Source: Dokdonella fugitiva (GTDB taxonomy: Bacteria > Pseudomonadota > Gammaproteobacteria > Xanthomonadales > Rhodanobacteraceae). Taken from it: 64,000 bases of DNA. The notes under the pieces are model-generated. The model made no database searches and was not told where the DNA came from. It saw nothing but the letters and a program-made list of their open reading frames with translations. Made by a program: the position numbers and the translations under genes. The stretch covers positions 496,001-560,000 of the forward strand of contig NZ_SLWQ01000002.1 in the NCBI RefSeq assembly GCF_004342425.1, in the 5' to 3' direction. Below are positions 1 to 9,558 of the stretch, one piece after another (the stretch's first letter is position 1; the number at the start of each line of letters is the position of its first letter).

Positions 1-1
1 G

Positions 2-136
2 ATGGACGCGAGAGTCGAAGGCGCTCTCGGCGGCAATGCGCTGCGCCACTTCGCGATGACGATCGACTACCCCGGCAGCGCGGCGTGGTTCCGCTGCACC
101 GCCGACTGCACGCTCACACCGCGACCGGCGCCTTGA
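2..136 (+). CDS. C-terminal end of a retropepsin-like aspartyl protease (partial)
   Basis: An open frame enters from the left edge and stops at TGA 134-136; about 44 residues are visible. The stretch [17 protein letters not shown] matches the closing block (G-G-N-x-L-R-x-F-x-x-T-x-D-Y) of single-domain retropepsin-like periplasmic proteases. The catalytic Asp-Ser/Thr-Gly lies outside the window, so catalysis cannot be judged. The gene converges on thyA and the two coding ends overlap by 23 bases. The family call rests on one short block only. Confidence 0.5.
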   Translation: MDARVEGALGGNALRHFAMTIDYPGSAAWFRCTADCTLTPRPAP

Positions 137-908
137 TCGCCGGGTGCGGCGTGTAGTCGACGATCGCGACGTCCTCGTAACGGAAGTCGATGAGCGAACG
201 CACGTCGGGGTTCAGCACGAGTTTCGGCAGCGGCCGCGGCTCGCGCGCGAGCTGCTCGCGCGCCTGGTCGAAGTGATTGGAATACAGGTGCGCATCGCCG
301 AGCGTGTGCACGAAGTCGCCCGGCGCCAGGCCGGTCACCTGCGCGACCATGTGCGTGAGCAGCGCGTAGCTCGCGATGTTGAACGGCACGCCGAGGAAGA
401 TGTCGCCCGAACGCTGGTAGAGCTGGCACGACAGGCGCCCGTCCGCGACGTAGAACTGGAACATCGTGTGGCACGGCTGCAGCGCCATGCGCGGCAGGTC
501 GGCGACGTTCCACGCGCTGACGACGAGGCGGCGCGAATCGGGATTGCGGCGAATCTCGTCGACGACCCAGGCGATCTGGTCGATCGTGCTTCCGTCCGGC
601 GCGGACCAGCTGCGCCACTGCTTGCCATAGACCGGTCCGAGCTCGCCGTCCGCATCCGCCCATTCGTCCCAGATCGAGACGCCGTTTTCCTTGAGGTAAC
701 GCACGTTGGTCTCGCCACGCAGGAACCAGATCAGCTCGTGCACGATCGACTTCAGGTGCAGCTTCTTCGTCGTGACGAGCGGGAATCCGTCGGCGAGGTC
801 GTAACGCATCTGCCAGCCGAACACGCTGCGCGTGCCGGTGCCGGTGCGGTCGGCTTTCGCGGTGCCGTGTTCGAGCACGTGGCGGAGCAGGTCGAGATAG
901 GGGCGCAT
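114..908 (-). CDS. thyA: Thymidylate synthase
   Basis: Converts dUMP to dTMP in the cytoplasm using methylene-tetrahydrofolate as carbon donor and reductant. The 264-residue product has exactly the length of the E. coli enzyme. The nucleophile is Cys146 in [10 protein letters not shown]. The folate/phosphate-binding start [11 protein letters not shown] (21-31) and the dUMP-binding stretch [19 protein letters not shown] are intact. The ATG at 906-908 begins the conserved [15 protein letters not shown]. It lies just downstream of lgt on the same strand, separated by 32 bases that hold a REP palindrome; lgt-thyA is a common gammaproteobacterial pair. Nothing unusual apart from the 3-prime overlap with the convergent protease gene. 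Confidence 0.97.
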   Translation of the reverse strand: MRPYLDLLRHVLEHGTAKADRTGTGTRSVFGWQMRYDLADGFPLVTTKKLHLKSIVHELIWFLRGETNVRYLKENGVSIWDEWADADGELGPVYGKQWRSWSAPDGSTIDQIAWVVDEIRRNPDSRRLVVSAWNVADLPRMALQPCHTMFQFYVADGRLSCQLYQRSGDIFLGVPFNIASYALLTHMVAQVTGLAPGDFVHTLGDAHLYSNHFDQAREQLAREPRPLPKLVLNPDVRSLIDFRYEDVAIVDYTPHPAIKAPVAV

Positions 909-927
909 TGCGAAAATCGCTCTCTTT

Positions 928-953
928 GGCGGGAGCGGCTTCAGCCGCGATGC
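928..953. repeat. REP-like palindrome, family A (copy 1)
   Basis: The core GGAGCGGCTTCAGCCGC is a palindrome with a short asymmetric centre, followed by GATGC. Related copies in either orientation occur near 17600, 17647, 31689, 46416 and 50125. This copy lies between thyA and lgt, and the lgt stop codon (941-943) is inside it. Such elements are the known substrates of RAYT transposases, one of which is encoded at 3435-3908. Confidence 0.7.
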
Positions 954-1849
954 TTTTCCGAGGGACTGCCAGCAGCGTCCGGCAGCGCCACCGAGTACAG
1001 GCTCGCCGTCGGCGCCGATCGCGAGCGCCAAAGGAGGACCAATCCCACGGCGATCAACGGCAGCGACAGTATCTGCCCCATGGTCAACCAGTCGAACGCG
1101 AGGAAGCCGAGCTGCACGTCCGGCTCGCGCACGAACTCGACCGCGAAGCGGAAGCAGCCGTAGAGCAGTGCGAACAGCCCCGAGACCGCATAGCGCGGGC
1201 GCGGCTTGCGCGAGTAGAACCAGAGCACCGTGAACAGCACGACACCCTCGAGGCCGAACTCGTACAGCTGCGAGGGATGGCGCGCCTCGTGCTCGAGCTG
1301 GCCCGCGAGATACATCGCGTGCAGTTCCTCGCGCGTCTTGTCGAGCGCATCGAGCGCGCGCGGGAAGACCATGCCCCAGGCGACGTCGGTGTGGCGTCCC
1401 CAGAGCTCGCCGCCGATGAAGTTGCCGAGGCGCCCGAGACCGAGGCCGATCGGCACGAGCGGCGCGACGAAGTCGATCACGTCGAAATAGTTCAAGGCGC
1501 GCCGGCGCGTCCACAGCCAGCCAGCGACGAGCACGCCGAGCAGGCCGCCATGGAACGACATGCCGCCTTCCCAGACGCGGATCAGGCTGAGCGGATGCGC
1601 GACGAGTTCGGCCGTGTTGTAGAACACCATGTAGCCGATGCGCCCGCCGAGGATCACGCCGAGCATGAGGTAGAAGCAGAGGTCGGAGAACTCGTCGTGC
1701 GTGACCGCGAGCCGTCCCGCGGCGCGGCGGCGCTGGCCGAGCCACCAGGCGATGCCGAAGCCGACGAGGTACATGATGCCGTACCAGTGCACCTGCACCG
1801 GGCCTAGCGAGAAGGCGATGGGGTCGATGTCGACGAAGTAGTGGGTCAC
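941..1849 (-). CDS. lgt: Prolipoprotein diacylglyceryl transferase
   Basis: Inner-membrane enzyme that attaches diacylglycerol from phosphatidylglycerol to the lipobox cysteine of prolipoproteins, the first step of lipoprotein maturation. The 302-residue product has about seven hydrophobic segments. It carries the signature [15 protein letters not shown] and the essential His region [11 protein letters not shown]. The start is taken as GTG 1847-1849 (read [16 protein letters not shown]), because homologues begin with a short leader before I-D-P-I-A-F-x-L-G-P and no in-frame ATG lies nearby. The stop codon sits in a REP palindrome. thyA follows on the same strand. The 296 bases upstream (1850-2145), before rlmI, show no gene or clear signal. 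Confidence 0.95.
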   Translation of the reverse strand: MTHYFVDIDPIAFSLGPVQVHWYGIMYLVGFGIAWWLGQRRRAAGRLAVTHDEFSDLCFYLMLGVILGGRIGYMVFYNTAELVAHPLSLIRVWEGGMSFHGGLLGVLVAGWLWTRRRALNYFDVIDFVAPLVPIGLGLGRLGNFIGGELWGRHTDVAWGMVFPRALDALDKTREELHAMYLAGQLEHEARHPSQLYEFGLEGVVLFTVLWFYSRKPRPRYAVSGLFALLYGCFRFAVEFVREPDVQLGFLAFDWLTMGQILSLPLIAVGLVLLWRSRSAPTASLYSVALPDAAGSPSEKHRG

Positions 1850-2145
1850 GAAGGGGGCGGCATGGCGAGTATCGCGGGGATTGTGCACGCTTCGGCGTCG
1901 GCCGCCCACTCCCCGCAATCGTTGCCTTGGGGTGCGCTTCCGGGAAGATCCACGGCTTGGCAACCGCCGGTCGACAGACCCGTAGGGTGCCGCGGCCACT
2001 CGGGATTCCAGGGGATGATCGAAAACGGTTCTTTCTCCCGGCGTTTGCGGGCGACCAGATCCGGCACGGCGCCACTTCGCGCATGGCTGGCGATGCTCGC
2101 GTAGCTGATGGACCGCGCGAAAGGCGATGCGGCGCGCGTACTGCC

Positions 2146-3351
2146 CTACGCAGGCAGCACGCGCAGGATGTAGCCCTTCAGGTAGTCGGTCTCGGGGATC
2201 GCCGGGTGCACGGGATGGTCGGGTCCCTGCTGCAGCGAGACGAGCATCTGCACCTGGCGGTCGAGATGGCGTGCGCCCTGCTGCACGCCGTCGAGCAGTG
2301 CCTGGCGTGGCATGTGATGCGAGCACGAACAGGTGACGAGGATGCCGTCGCGCGCGAGCACCTGCATGCCGAGTTCGTTGAGGCGGCGGTAGGCGAGGCT
2401 GCCTTCCTTGAAATCCTTGCGGCGCTTGATGAACGCGGGCGGGTCGAGGATCACGACGTCGTAGCGCTCGCGCGCCTCGCGCAGCGCCTTGAGATGGTCG
2501 AACGCATCGGCACGCAGCGCGTTCACGCGATTGGCGAGGCCGTTGCGCTCGATGTTGCGCAGGGTCGCCTCGACCGCGCCGGCGGACGCGTCGACGCAAT
2601 CGACCTCGCGCGCGCCGTAGGCCGCGGCGCGGATGCCCCAGCCGCCGAGGTAGCTGAACATGTCGAGCACGCGCTTGCCGGTCACGAAGCGCGCGAGCTC
2701 GTCGCGGTTCTCGCGCTGGTCGTAGAACCAGCCGGTCTTCTGCCCACCAACGGGATCGACGCCGAACTCGAGGCCGCCCTCCTTCGCGACGACCTCCCCG
2801 CCATACTCGCCGTAGCCGAGGTCGGCGTATTCGGGCAGCTGTTCCATCGCGCGGATGCCGGCGTCGTTCTTCCACCAGAGCTGGCGCGGCGAGAGCACCT
2901 TGACGATCGCGTCGGTGATCGCCTCCTTCTGCCGTTCCATCCCGGCCGTCGTGATCTGGCCGACGACGACGTCGCCGAAGCGATCGAGCACGAGGCCCGG
3001 CAGGCCATCGCTTTCGCCGTAGGCCAACCGATAGTACGGCTCCGCGTAGAGCTGCTCGCGCAGCGCGAGCGCGATATTGAGACGATGCACGATCAGCGAG
3101 CGATCGAACGGATGGGCGAGGCCGCGCACGACGAGGCGCGCGGCGATCAGCGACTTCGGATTGACGTAGCCGATGCCGATCGGCTTGCCGCGATGGTCGA
3201 CGATCGCGGCGACGTCGCCGGGCGCGAACGCGCCAAGCGGCGAGCGGGCGACGTCGATCTCGTTCGAGAACACCCACAGGTGCCCCGCGCGCAGGCGCGC
3301 ATCCTCTCCGCGCTTGAGGTAGAGGGCGGGATACTCGATCGACTCGGACAC
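2146..3351 (-). CDS. rlmI: 23S rRNA m5C1962 methyltransferase RlmI
   Basis: Methylates cytosine 1962 of 23S rRNA with S-adenosylmethionine. The product has 401 residues (E. coli RlmI has 396). A PUA domain occupies roughly residues 1-85. A Rossmann methyltransferase fold follows, with [20 protein letters not shown] as the SAM-binding loop, [14 protein letters not shown] as motif IV and VTCSCSHHM holding the family's Cys motif. The start is GTG 3349-3351 ([16 protein letters not shown]); the open frame runs further upstream but that part does not resemble the family. It lies upstream of lgt on the same strand but 296 bases away, so a separate transcription unit is likely. Confidence 0.95.
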   Translation of the reverse strand: MSESIEYPALYLKRGEDARLRAGHLWVFSNEIDVARSPLGAFAPGDVAAIVDHRGKPIGIGYVNPKSLIAARLVVRGLAHPFDRSLIVHRLNIALALREQLYAEPYYRLAYGESDGLPGLVLDRFGDVVVGQITTAGMERQKEAITDAIVKVLSPRQLWWKNDAGIRAMEQLPEYADLGYGEYGGEVVAKEGGLEFGVDPVGGQKTGWFYDQRENRDELARFVTGKRVLDMFSYLGGWGIRAAAYGAREVDCVDASAGAVEATLRNIERNGLANRVNALRADAFDHLKALREARERYDVVILDPPAFIKRRKDFKEGSLAYRRLNELGMQVLARDGILVTCSCSHHMPRQALLDGVQQGARHLDRQVQMLVSLQQGPDHPVHPAIPETDYLKGYILRVLPA

Positions 3352-3434
3352 GGCGGGACCTTGGGAACGCGGAATTCCGCACGGTAGCGCGCCGGTGCCG
3401 GCGCCACAACTCGGCGCGGCGCGATGCCGCGGCG

Positions 3435-3908
3435 TCACGCGAGCCACGAGGCATCCCAGAACGGGTACTCGCCGACGCGACGGCACAAGCCCGCGCGCAC
3501 CGGCTGGCGCACGATCTCGCGCGCGAGCGCGAAACAGTCCTCGTCGGGCCGCAGCGCCCGCTCGTGGTACCCGCGCGCCCACACCGCGCCACTGCGCGCC
3601 GCGGCGAGGTTGACCGAGCCGGCCGCCACGGCCTTGAGGCGCGCGACGAGGATCGGCAGCGAATCGAGCCCGCCAAGGCGCACGAGGCCGTGCCAGCGGT
3701 CCGGGAGCAGGGCCCAGCAAAGCAGTCGCGAGGTGCGCCAGACGCGGGGCTCGCCGAATGCGCGCGCAGCCGCACAGGCGAGCGTCCAGTCGTCGAACGT
3801 ACTCGCCTGGCCCGCGGTACCGAAGTCGATGCGATAGATGCGGCCCTCGCCGATCGCATCGCAGCGACGACGCACGTGCACGGGTTCAATGCAGGTCCGG
3901 ATGTCCAT
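3435..3908 (-). CDS. REP-associated tyrosine transposase (RAYT), probably degenerate
   Basis: A Y1/HUH-type single-strand transposase of the RAYT group, which in other bacteria cuts and mobilises REP palindromes. The 157-residue product shows the family layout. [17 protein letters not shown] corresponds to the metal-binding segment (normally C-W-V-x-M-P-D-H-x-H-x-L). [14 protein letters not shown] carries the catalytic-Tyr segment, and [20 protein letters not shown] is the usual C-terminal block. The first His of the H-x-H pair appears replaced by Arg (D-R-W-H), so metal binding may be impaired. The ATG at 3906-3908 gives the start. It is divergent from the yyaL-like gene and surrounded by REP-like palindromes throughout the window. 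Family assignment is firm; activity is doubtful. Confidence 0.85.
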   Translation of the reverse strand: MDIRTCIEPVHVRRRCDAIGEGRIYRIDFGTAGQASTFDDWTLACAAARAFGEPRVWRTSRLLCWALLPDRWHGLVRLGGLDSLPILVARLKAVAAGSVNLAAARSGAVWARGYHERALRPDEDCFALAREIVRQPVRAGLCRRVGEYPFWDASWLA

Positions 3909-4026
3909 GCGGTGATCGTCGCAAGCACGCGGGCGGCGCGGCGATCGGCGCCGCGTGCGCGCACCTGTACGAATTGCCCGGCGCCGCGCGCACGCCCCCG
4001 TCCGGCTCGCGGCGTAGACTCCCGGC

Positions 4027-6045
<2,019 letters not shown>

Positions 6046-6359
6046 GCCGCGCGCGCGCCCGCAATGGGCAGCCGTGCTGCATCGCAACGTGCCGAACCGT
6101 GAACTAGGCCTCAAGGCTCAGGCGTATCCGCTTTGAGACGGATATCGCATGGTGCTATGGTCCCATCGCTTCGTGTCGAAGGCTGACACAAGACCGGTAC
6201 CCGGTTCCGGGCCTGCCCGGATCTTTCGCAGAAACGGCTTCCCGTGCCGCCAAGAGAGGGGCGATGCGACGAAGTGGACGCGACCGCGGGGCGCAAGGGA
6301 GTTGCGACGGTGCCGCGGCGTGCCGCGGCGTTGCCTGCTTCCTGATGGGGAGATCAATC
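6046..6359. other. 314-base gap: promoter and long leader of the PKD protein gene
   Basis: No gene is supported here. The right-hand part holds a sigma-70-like promoter (6133-6161) and would form a leader of nearly 190 bases before the GTG at 6360. The leader contains several GC-rich inverted repeats, for example CGGGCCTGCCCG near 6208-6219. I could not match it to a known riboswitch. Confidence 0.5.
6133..6161 (+). promoter_or_regulatory. Candidate sigma-70 promoter of the PKD/PPC protein gene
   Basis: TTGAGA (6133-6138), a 17-base spacer, then TATGGT (6156-6161). Four of six bases match the consensus at each hexamer and the spacing is ideal. Transcription would start near 6168, giving a leader of about 190 bases. 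Position relative to the only downstream gene supports it; no experimental evidence. Confidence 0.4.
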
Positions 6360-9170
6360 GTGAACTTCGAAACCGGTCCACGCCGCGGCCTGCTCGCCGC
6401 GGCGACGCTCGTGATGCTGGGCGGCCTCGCGCCGTCCGTCGCATCGGCGTCCTCGTATACGCGGCTTCCACCCGAGCTGCAGCCGAATGCGGTCGTCAAC
6501 GCCCACGGCCAGACGGTCGTCTACGGAACCTCGTACCAGAGCGACACCTCGCTGCCGCTTTATTACCTGCCCGAGTGGAAAGGCTCGGTCAGCGAGCGCT
6601 CGTCCGACGAACGCGAAGCCGCCGAGAACTGGCGCATCCCGGGTCGCCATATCGACGGCAAGGACCCGATCGTGCAGAACATCGGCAACCTCACCGCCGC
6701 GGCGATGCCCGCGCCGATCATCAGCTTCGACGGCATGGGCGTCGGCTCCTGCGGCTGCGCGCCGCCCGATCCCAACGGCGAGGTCGGCCGCACGCAATAC
6801 GTGCAGATGACGAACGCGGGCTACCAGGTGTTCGACAAGGTCACTGGCGCCTCGCTGCTCGGCCCGCGCGCGACCTCGTCGATCTGGGCCGGCTTCGGCG
6901 GCGTCTGCGAGACGTCCGGCCATGGCGACCCGATCGTGCTGTACGACCAGATCGCCGACCGCTGGGTCATCACGCAGTTCGCCGGCGGCAGCACGATCAC
7001 CGACGAGTGCATCGCGGTGTCGACGAGTTCCGATGCGACCGGCAGCTACAAGCGCTACGGCTATCACCTCGGCTCGGAGTTCTACGACTATCCGCACCTC
7101 GGCGTGTGGCCGGACGGCTACTACATGTCGATGAACGTGTTCAACGCGGCCGGTACCGCATACCTTCGGCCGCAACCGTTCGCGTTCGATCGCGCGGCGA
7201 TGATCGCGGGCGCGACCAGCGCCGCCTACGTGACCACGACCTCGCTCGGCTCGGGCAATGCACCGCTGATGCCGGCCGACCTCGACGGCTCGACCTTGCC
7301 GCCGACCGGCGCGCCGGGCGTGTTCGTCGAGTATCCGGACACCAACACGTACAAGACCTACCGCTTCCACGCCGACTTCGTGACGCCGTCGAATACGACG
7401 TTCACGCTCGCCGGCAGCCCGTCCGCGGCCGCGTTCACCCAGCCCTGCGGCAGCAACGCGAAATGCGTGCCGACCAAGGGCGGCTCGTCGAACTACCTCA
7501 ACGGCCTCGACGACCGCCTGATGTTCCGCCTCGCCTACCGCAACTTCGGCGACCACGAATCGCTGGTCGGCAACTACACCGTCAAGGCGAACAACGTCGC
7601 CGGCATCCGCTGGTTCGAACTGCGCAACGTGACCTCGGGTACGCCGACCAAGTACCAGGAAAGCACCTACCAGCCCGACTCGACGTGGCGCTGGATGGGC
7701 AGCGCGGCGATGGACCGGCAGGGCAACCTCGCTCTCGCCTACTCGGCGTCGAGCAGTTCGATCAACCCGCAGATCCGCTACGCGGGACGCCTCGCGGGCG
7801 ACGCGCTGAACACGATCACGCAGACGGAGACGCACCTGTTCGACGGCGGCGGCAGCCAGACCGGTTCGGGCAACCGCTGGGGCGATTACAGCGACCTCAC
7901 GGTCGATCCGGTCGACGACTGCACGTTCTGGTACACCCAGGAGTACTACGCGTCGAACAGCAGCTTCAACTGGCGCACGCGCATCGGCAGCTTCAAGTTC
8001 GCCGGCTGCGGCGGCGGTGGCGGCAACGTGCCGCCGGTCGCGAACTTCGGCGTATCGACCAATGGCCTCACCGCGAACTTCACCGACAGCTCCACCGACA
8101 GCGACGGCACGATCGCCTCGCGCGCGTGGAACTTCGGCGACGGCGGCACGTCGACCGCGACCAATCCGAGCCACACCTATGCGAGCGCGGGCACCTACAG
8201 CGTGTCGCTCACGGTGACCGACAACGGCGGCGCGACCAACACGAAGACGACGTCCGTCCCGGTCAGCTCGCCGACCAACACGCCGCCGGTCGCCAACTTC
8301 AGCTTCACGACCAGCGGCCTCACCGCGAACTTCACCGACAGCTCCACCGACAGCGACGGCACGATCGCCTCGCGTTCGTGGAGCTTCGGCGATGGCGGCA
8401 CGTCGACGGCGACCAACCCGAGCCACACCTATGCGAGCGCCGGCACCTACAGCGTCTCGCTGACGGTCACCGACAACGGCGGCGCGGGCAACACGAAGAC
8501 GAGCTCGGTCACCGTGTCCAGCAGCGGCAACGTGCTGCAGAACGGCGTACCGGTGACCGGCCTCTCGGCGACGACCGGCAACACCACGGCCGTCTACACG
8601 ATGACCGTGCCGGCCGGCGCGACCAACCTCGTGTTCGCGACCTCGGGCAGCAATGGCGACGCCGACCTCTACGTGCGCTTCGGCTCCGCGCCGACCACGT
8701 CGAGCTACGACTGCCGCCCGTACACGGGTTCGTCGAGCGAAACCTGCTCGTTCCCGTCGCCGCAGGCCGGTACCTACTACGTGATGGTGCGCGCCTACTC
8801 GAGCTTTACCGGCCTCAGCCTCACCGGCAGCTACTCGACGGGTGGTGGCGGCGGTACCGTGCTCACCAGCGGCGTGCCGGTCACCAGCGTCTCGGCGGGC
8901 CTGCATGCATACTCGACCACGTACACGATCGTCGTGCCGTCGGGGCGCACGAACCTCACCGTGACGACGAGCGGCGGCAGCGGCGACGGCGACCTTTACG
9001 TGCGGCGCGGCGCCGCGCCGACCACGTCGACGTACACCTGCCGCTCGTGGGCGAGCGGCAACACCGAGTCGTGCTCGATCAATTCGCCGGTCGCAGACAC
9101 GTACTACATCCGCATCTACGGCTACACCGCCGCCTCGGGCATCACGCTCAAGGCGACGTACACACCCTAG
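6360..9170 (+). CDS. Secreted protein with two PKD and two pre-peptidase C-terminal (PPC) domains
   Basis: The start is GTG 6360-6362, preceded by GGGGAG at 6347-6352 with good spacing. It gives a classic signal peptide (MNFETGPRRGLLAAATLVML...APSVASA, cleavage near residue 30). The product has 936 residues. Residues about 31-555 form one large domain that I do not recognise; it may be a beta-propeller-like fold and has no visible protease triad. PKD domains lie at about 558-638 and 642-721 and are almost identical to each other. PPC domains lie at about 724-828 and 833-936; each contains the D-A/G-D-L-Y-V-R motif. PKD and PPC modules in secreted proteins usually bind polymers or are removed during export through the outer membrane. 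The role is therefore extracellular binding or degradation, with no substrate known. Confidence 0.85.
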   Translation: MNFETGPRRGLLAAATLVMLGGLAPSVASASSYTRLPPELQPNAVVNAHGQTVVYGTSYQSDTSLPLYYLPEWKGSVSERSSDEREAAENWRIPGRHIDGKDPIVQNIGNLTAAAMPAPIISFDGMGVGSCGCAPPDPNGEVGRTQYVQMTNAGYQVFDKVTGASLLGPRATSSIWAGFGGVCETSGHGDPIVLYDQIADRWVITQFAGGSTITDECIAVSTSSDATGSYKRYGYHLGSEFYDYPHLGVWPDGYYMSMNVFNAAGTAYLRPQPFAFDRAAMIAGATSAAYVTTTSLGSGNAPLMPADLDGSTLPPTGAPGVFVEYPDTNTYKTYRFHADFVTPSNTTFTLAGSPSAAAFTQPCGSNAKCVPTKGGSSNYLNGLDDRLMFRLAYRNFGDHESLVGNYTVKANNVAGIRWFELRNVTSGTPTKYQESTYQPDSTWRWMGSAAMDRQGNLALAYSASSSSINPQIRYAGRLAGDALNTITQTETHLFDGGGSQTGSGNRWGDYSDLTVDPVDDCTFWYTQEYYASNSSFNWRTRIGSFKFAGCGGGGGNVPPVANFGVSTNGLTANFTDSSTDSDGTIASRAWNFGDGGTSTATNPSHTYASAGTYSVSLTVTDNGGATNTKTTSVPVSSPTNTPPVANFSFTTSGLTANFTDSSTDSDGTIASRSWSFGDGGTSTATNPSHTYASAGTYSVSLTVTDNGGAGNTKTSSVTVSSSGNVLQNGVPVTGLSATTGNTTAVYTMTVPAGATNLVFATSGSNGDADLYVRFGSAPTTSSYDCRPYTGSSSETCSFPSPQAGTYYVMVRAYSSFTGLSLTGSYSTGGGGGTVLTSGVPVTSVSAGLHAYSTTYTIVVPSGRTNLTVTTSGGSGDGDLYVRRGAAPTTSTYTCRSWASGNTESCSINSPVADTYYIRIYGYTAASGITLKATYTP
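8031..8520 (+). repeat. Tandem near-identical PKD-coding repeat, two units of about 252 bases
   Basis: Unit 1 begins at 8031 and unit 2 at 8283, both with CCGCCGGTCGC. Long runs are identical at DNA level, including the segments coding LTANFTDSSTDSDGTIASR and PSHTYASAGTYSVSLTVTD. The identity includes synonymous positions, so the duplication is recent or kept alike by gene conversion. Confidence 0.9.
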
Positions 9171-9189
9171 ACCCGACGACGCTTCGCGT

Positions 9190-9217
9190 GAAGGCGGCCG
9201 GCCACCCGGCCGCCTTC
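9190..9217 (+). terminator. GC-rich 12-bp hairpin after the PKD gene
   Basis: GAAGGCGGCCGG pairs perfectly with CCGGCCGCCTTC around a four-base loop (CCAC), 19 bases after the stop codon. No T-run follows, so on its own it would stop polymerase weakly; it may protect the mRNA 3-prime end. Confidence 0.5.
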
Positions 9218-9287
9218 AATCCCCACGCGATGCACGAAGGGGCACAACGACAACAAGGCCTGGGGCCACAGCGACACTTCGACTCCC

Positions 9288-9316
9288 AGCCGCAGCGATG
9301 CGGCTTTCTTTTTTTC
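9288..9316 (+). terminator. Rho-independent terminator of the PKD gene
   Basis: AGCCGCA pairs with TGCGGCT around GCGA, followed directly by TTCTTTTTTTC on the plus strand. Stem, tetraloop and U-tract make a textbook intrinsic terminator, 118 bases after the stop. Confidence 0.85.
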
Positions 9317-9487
9317 TTGCCCGGTGGGTTCCCCGCCCGATGGACCACCGCTGCTCCCGGCTCACCACGTGTGGCCGCTGGGGCATGGCGCGTGGCGTTG
9401 CAGCGTCGTGCGTGGGTCGACTTCATGGGCTTGATGCTCCGCGACGCCATCGCTCCGTCCTTCATGTCTCCATGGCCCCATGGCGCC

Positions 9488-9507
9488 GTTCCCGCGAGAG
9501 CGGGAAC
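9488..9507. repeat. REP-like hairpin, family C (copy 1)
   Basis: An 8-bp stem (GTTCCCGC / GCGGGAAC) with a GAGA loop. Copies with the same stem pattern occur at 50011-50030 and 50058-50077. Intergenic, between two convergent genes. Confidence 0.6.
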
Positions 9508-9558
9508 ACGTCGTGCGGGCCGGAGACGTTCGGGTCCGCGCTGCGACGCCGCGTGGCC

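Larger units (their letters stand above)
9171..9558. other. 388-base gap with two hairpins and one short palindrome
   Basis: No gene is supported. The region ends the PKD gene: a 12-bp GC hairpin at 9190-9217, then a hairpin with a T-tract at 9288-9316. Further right, at 9488-9507, lies the palindrome GTTCCCGC-GAGA-GCGGGAAC, related to two copies near 50.0 kb. Both flanking genes end here (convergent). Confidence 0.7.

Noticed and set aside
941..3964. A 1007-codon minus-strand frame spanning lgt and the rlmI region
   Set aside because: Only its last 302 codons (lgt) are protein-like; the rest is the Arg/Ala-rich shadow of rlmI and the RAYT gene, common in DNA of this GC content.
6162..6359. 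Riboswitch in the long leader of the PKD gene
   Set aside because: Several inverted repeats are present, but I could not fit them to c-di-GMP or other known riboswitch motifs.
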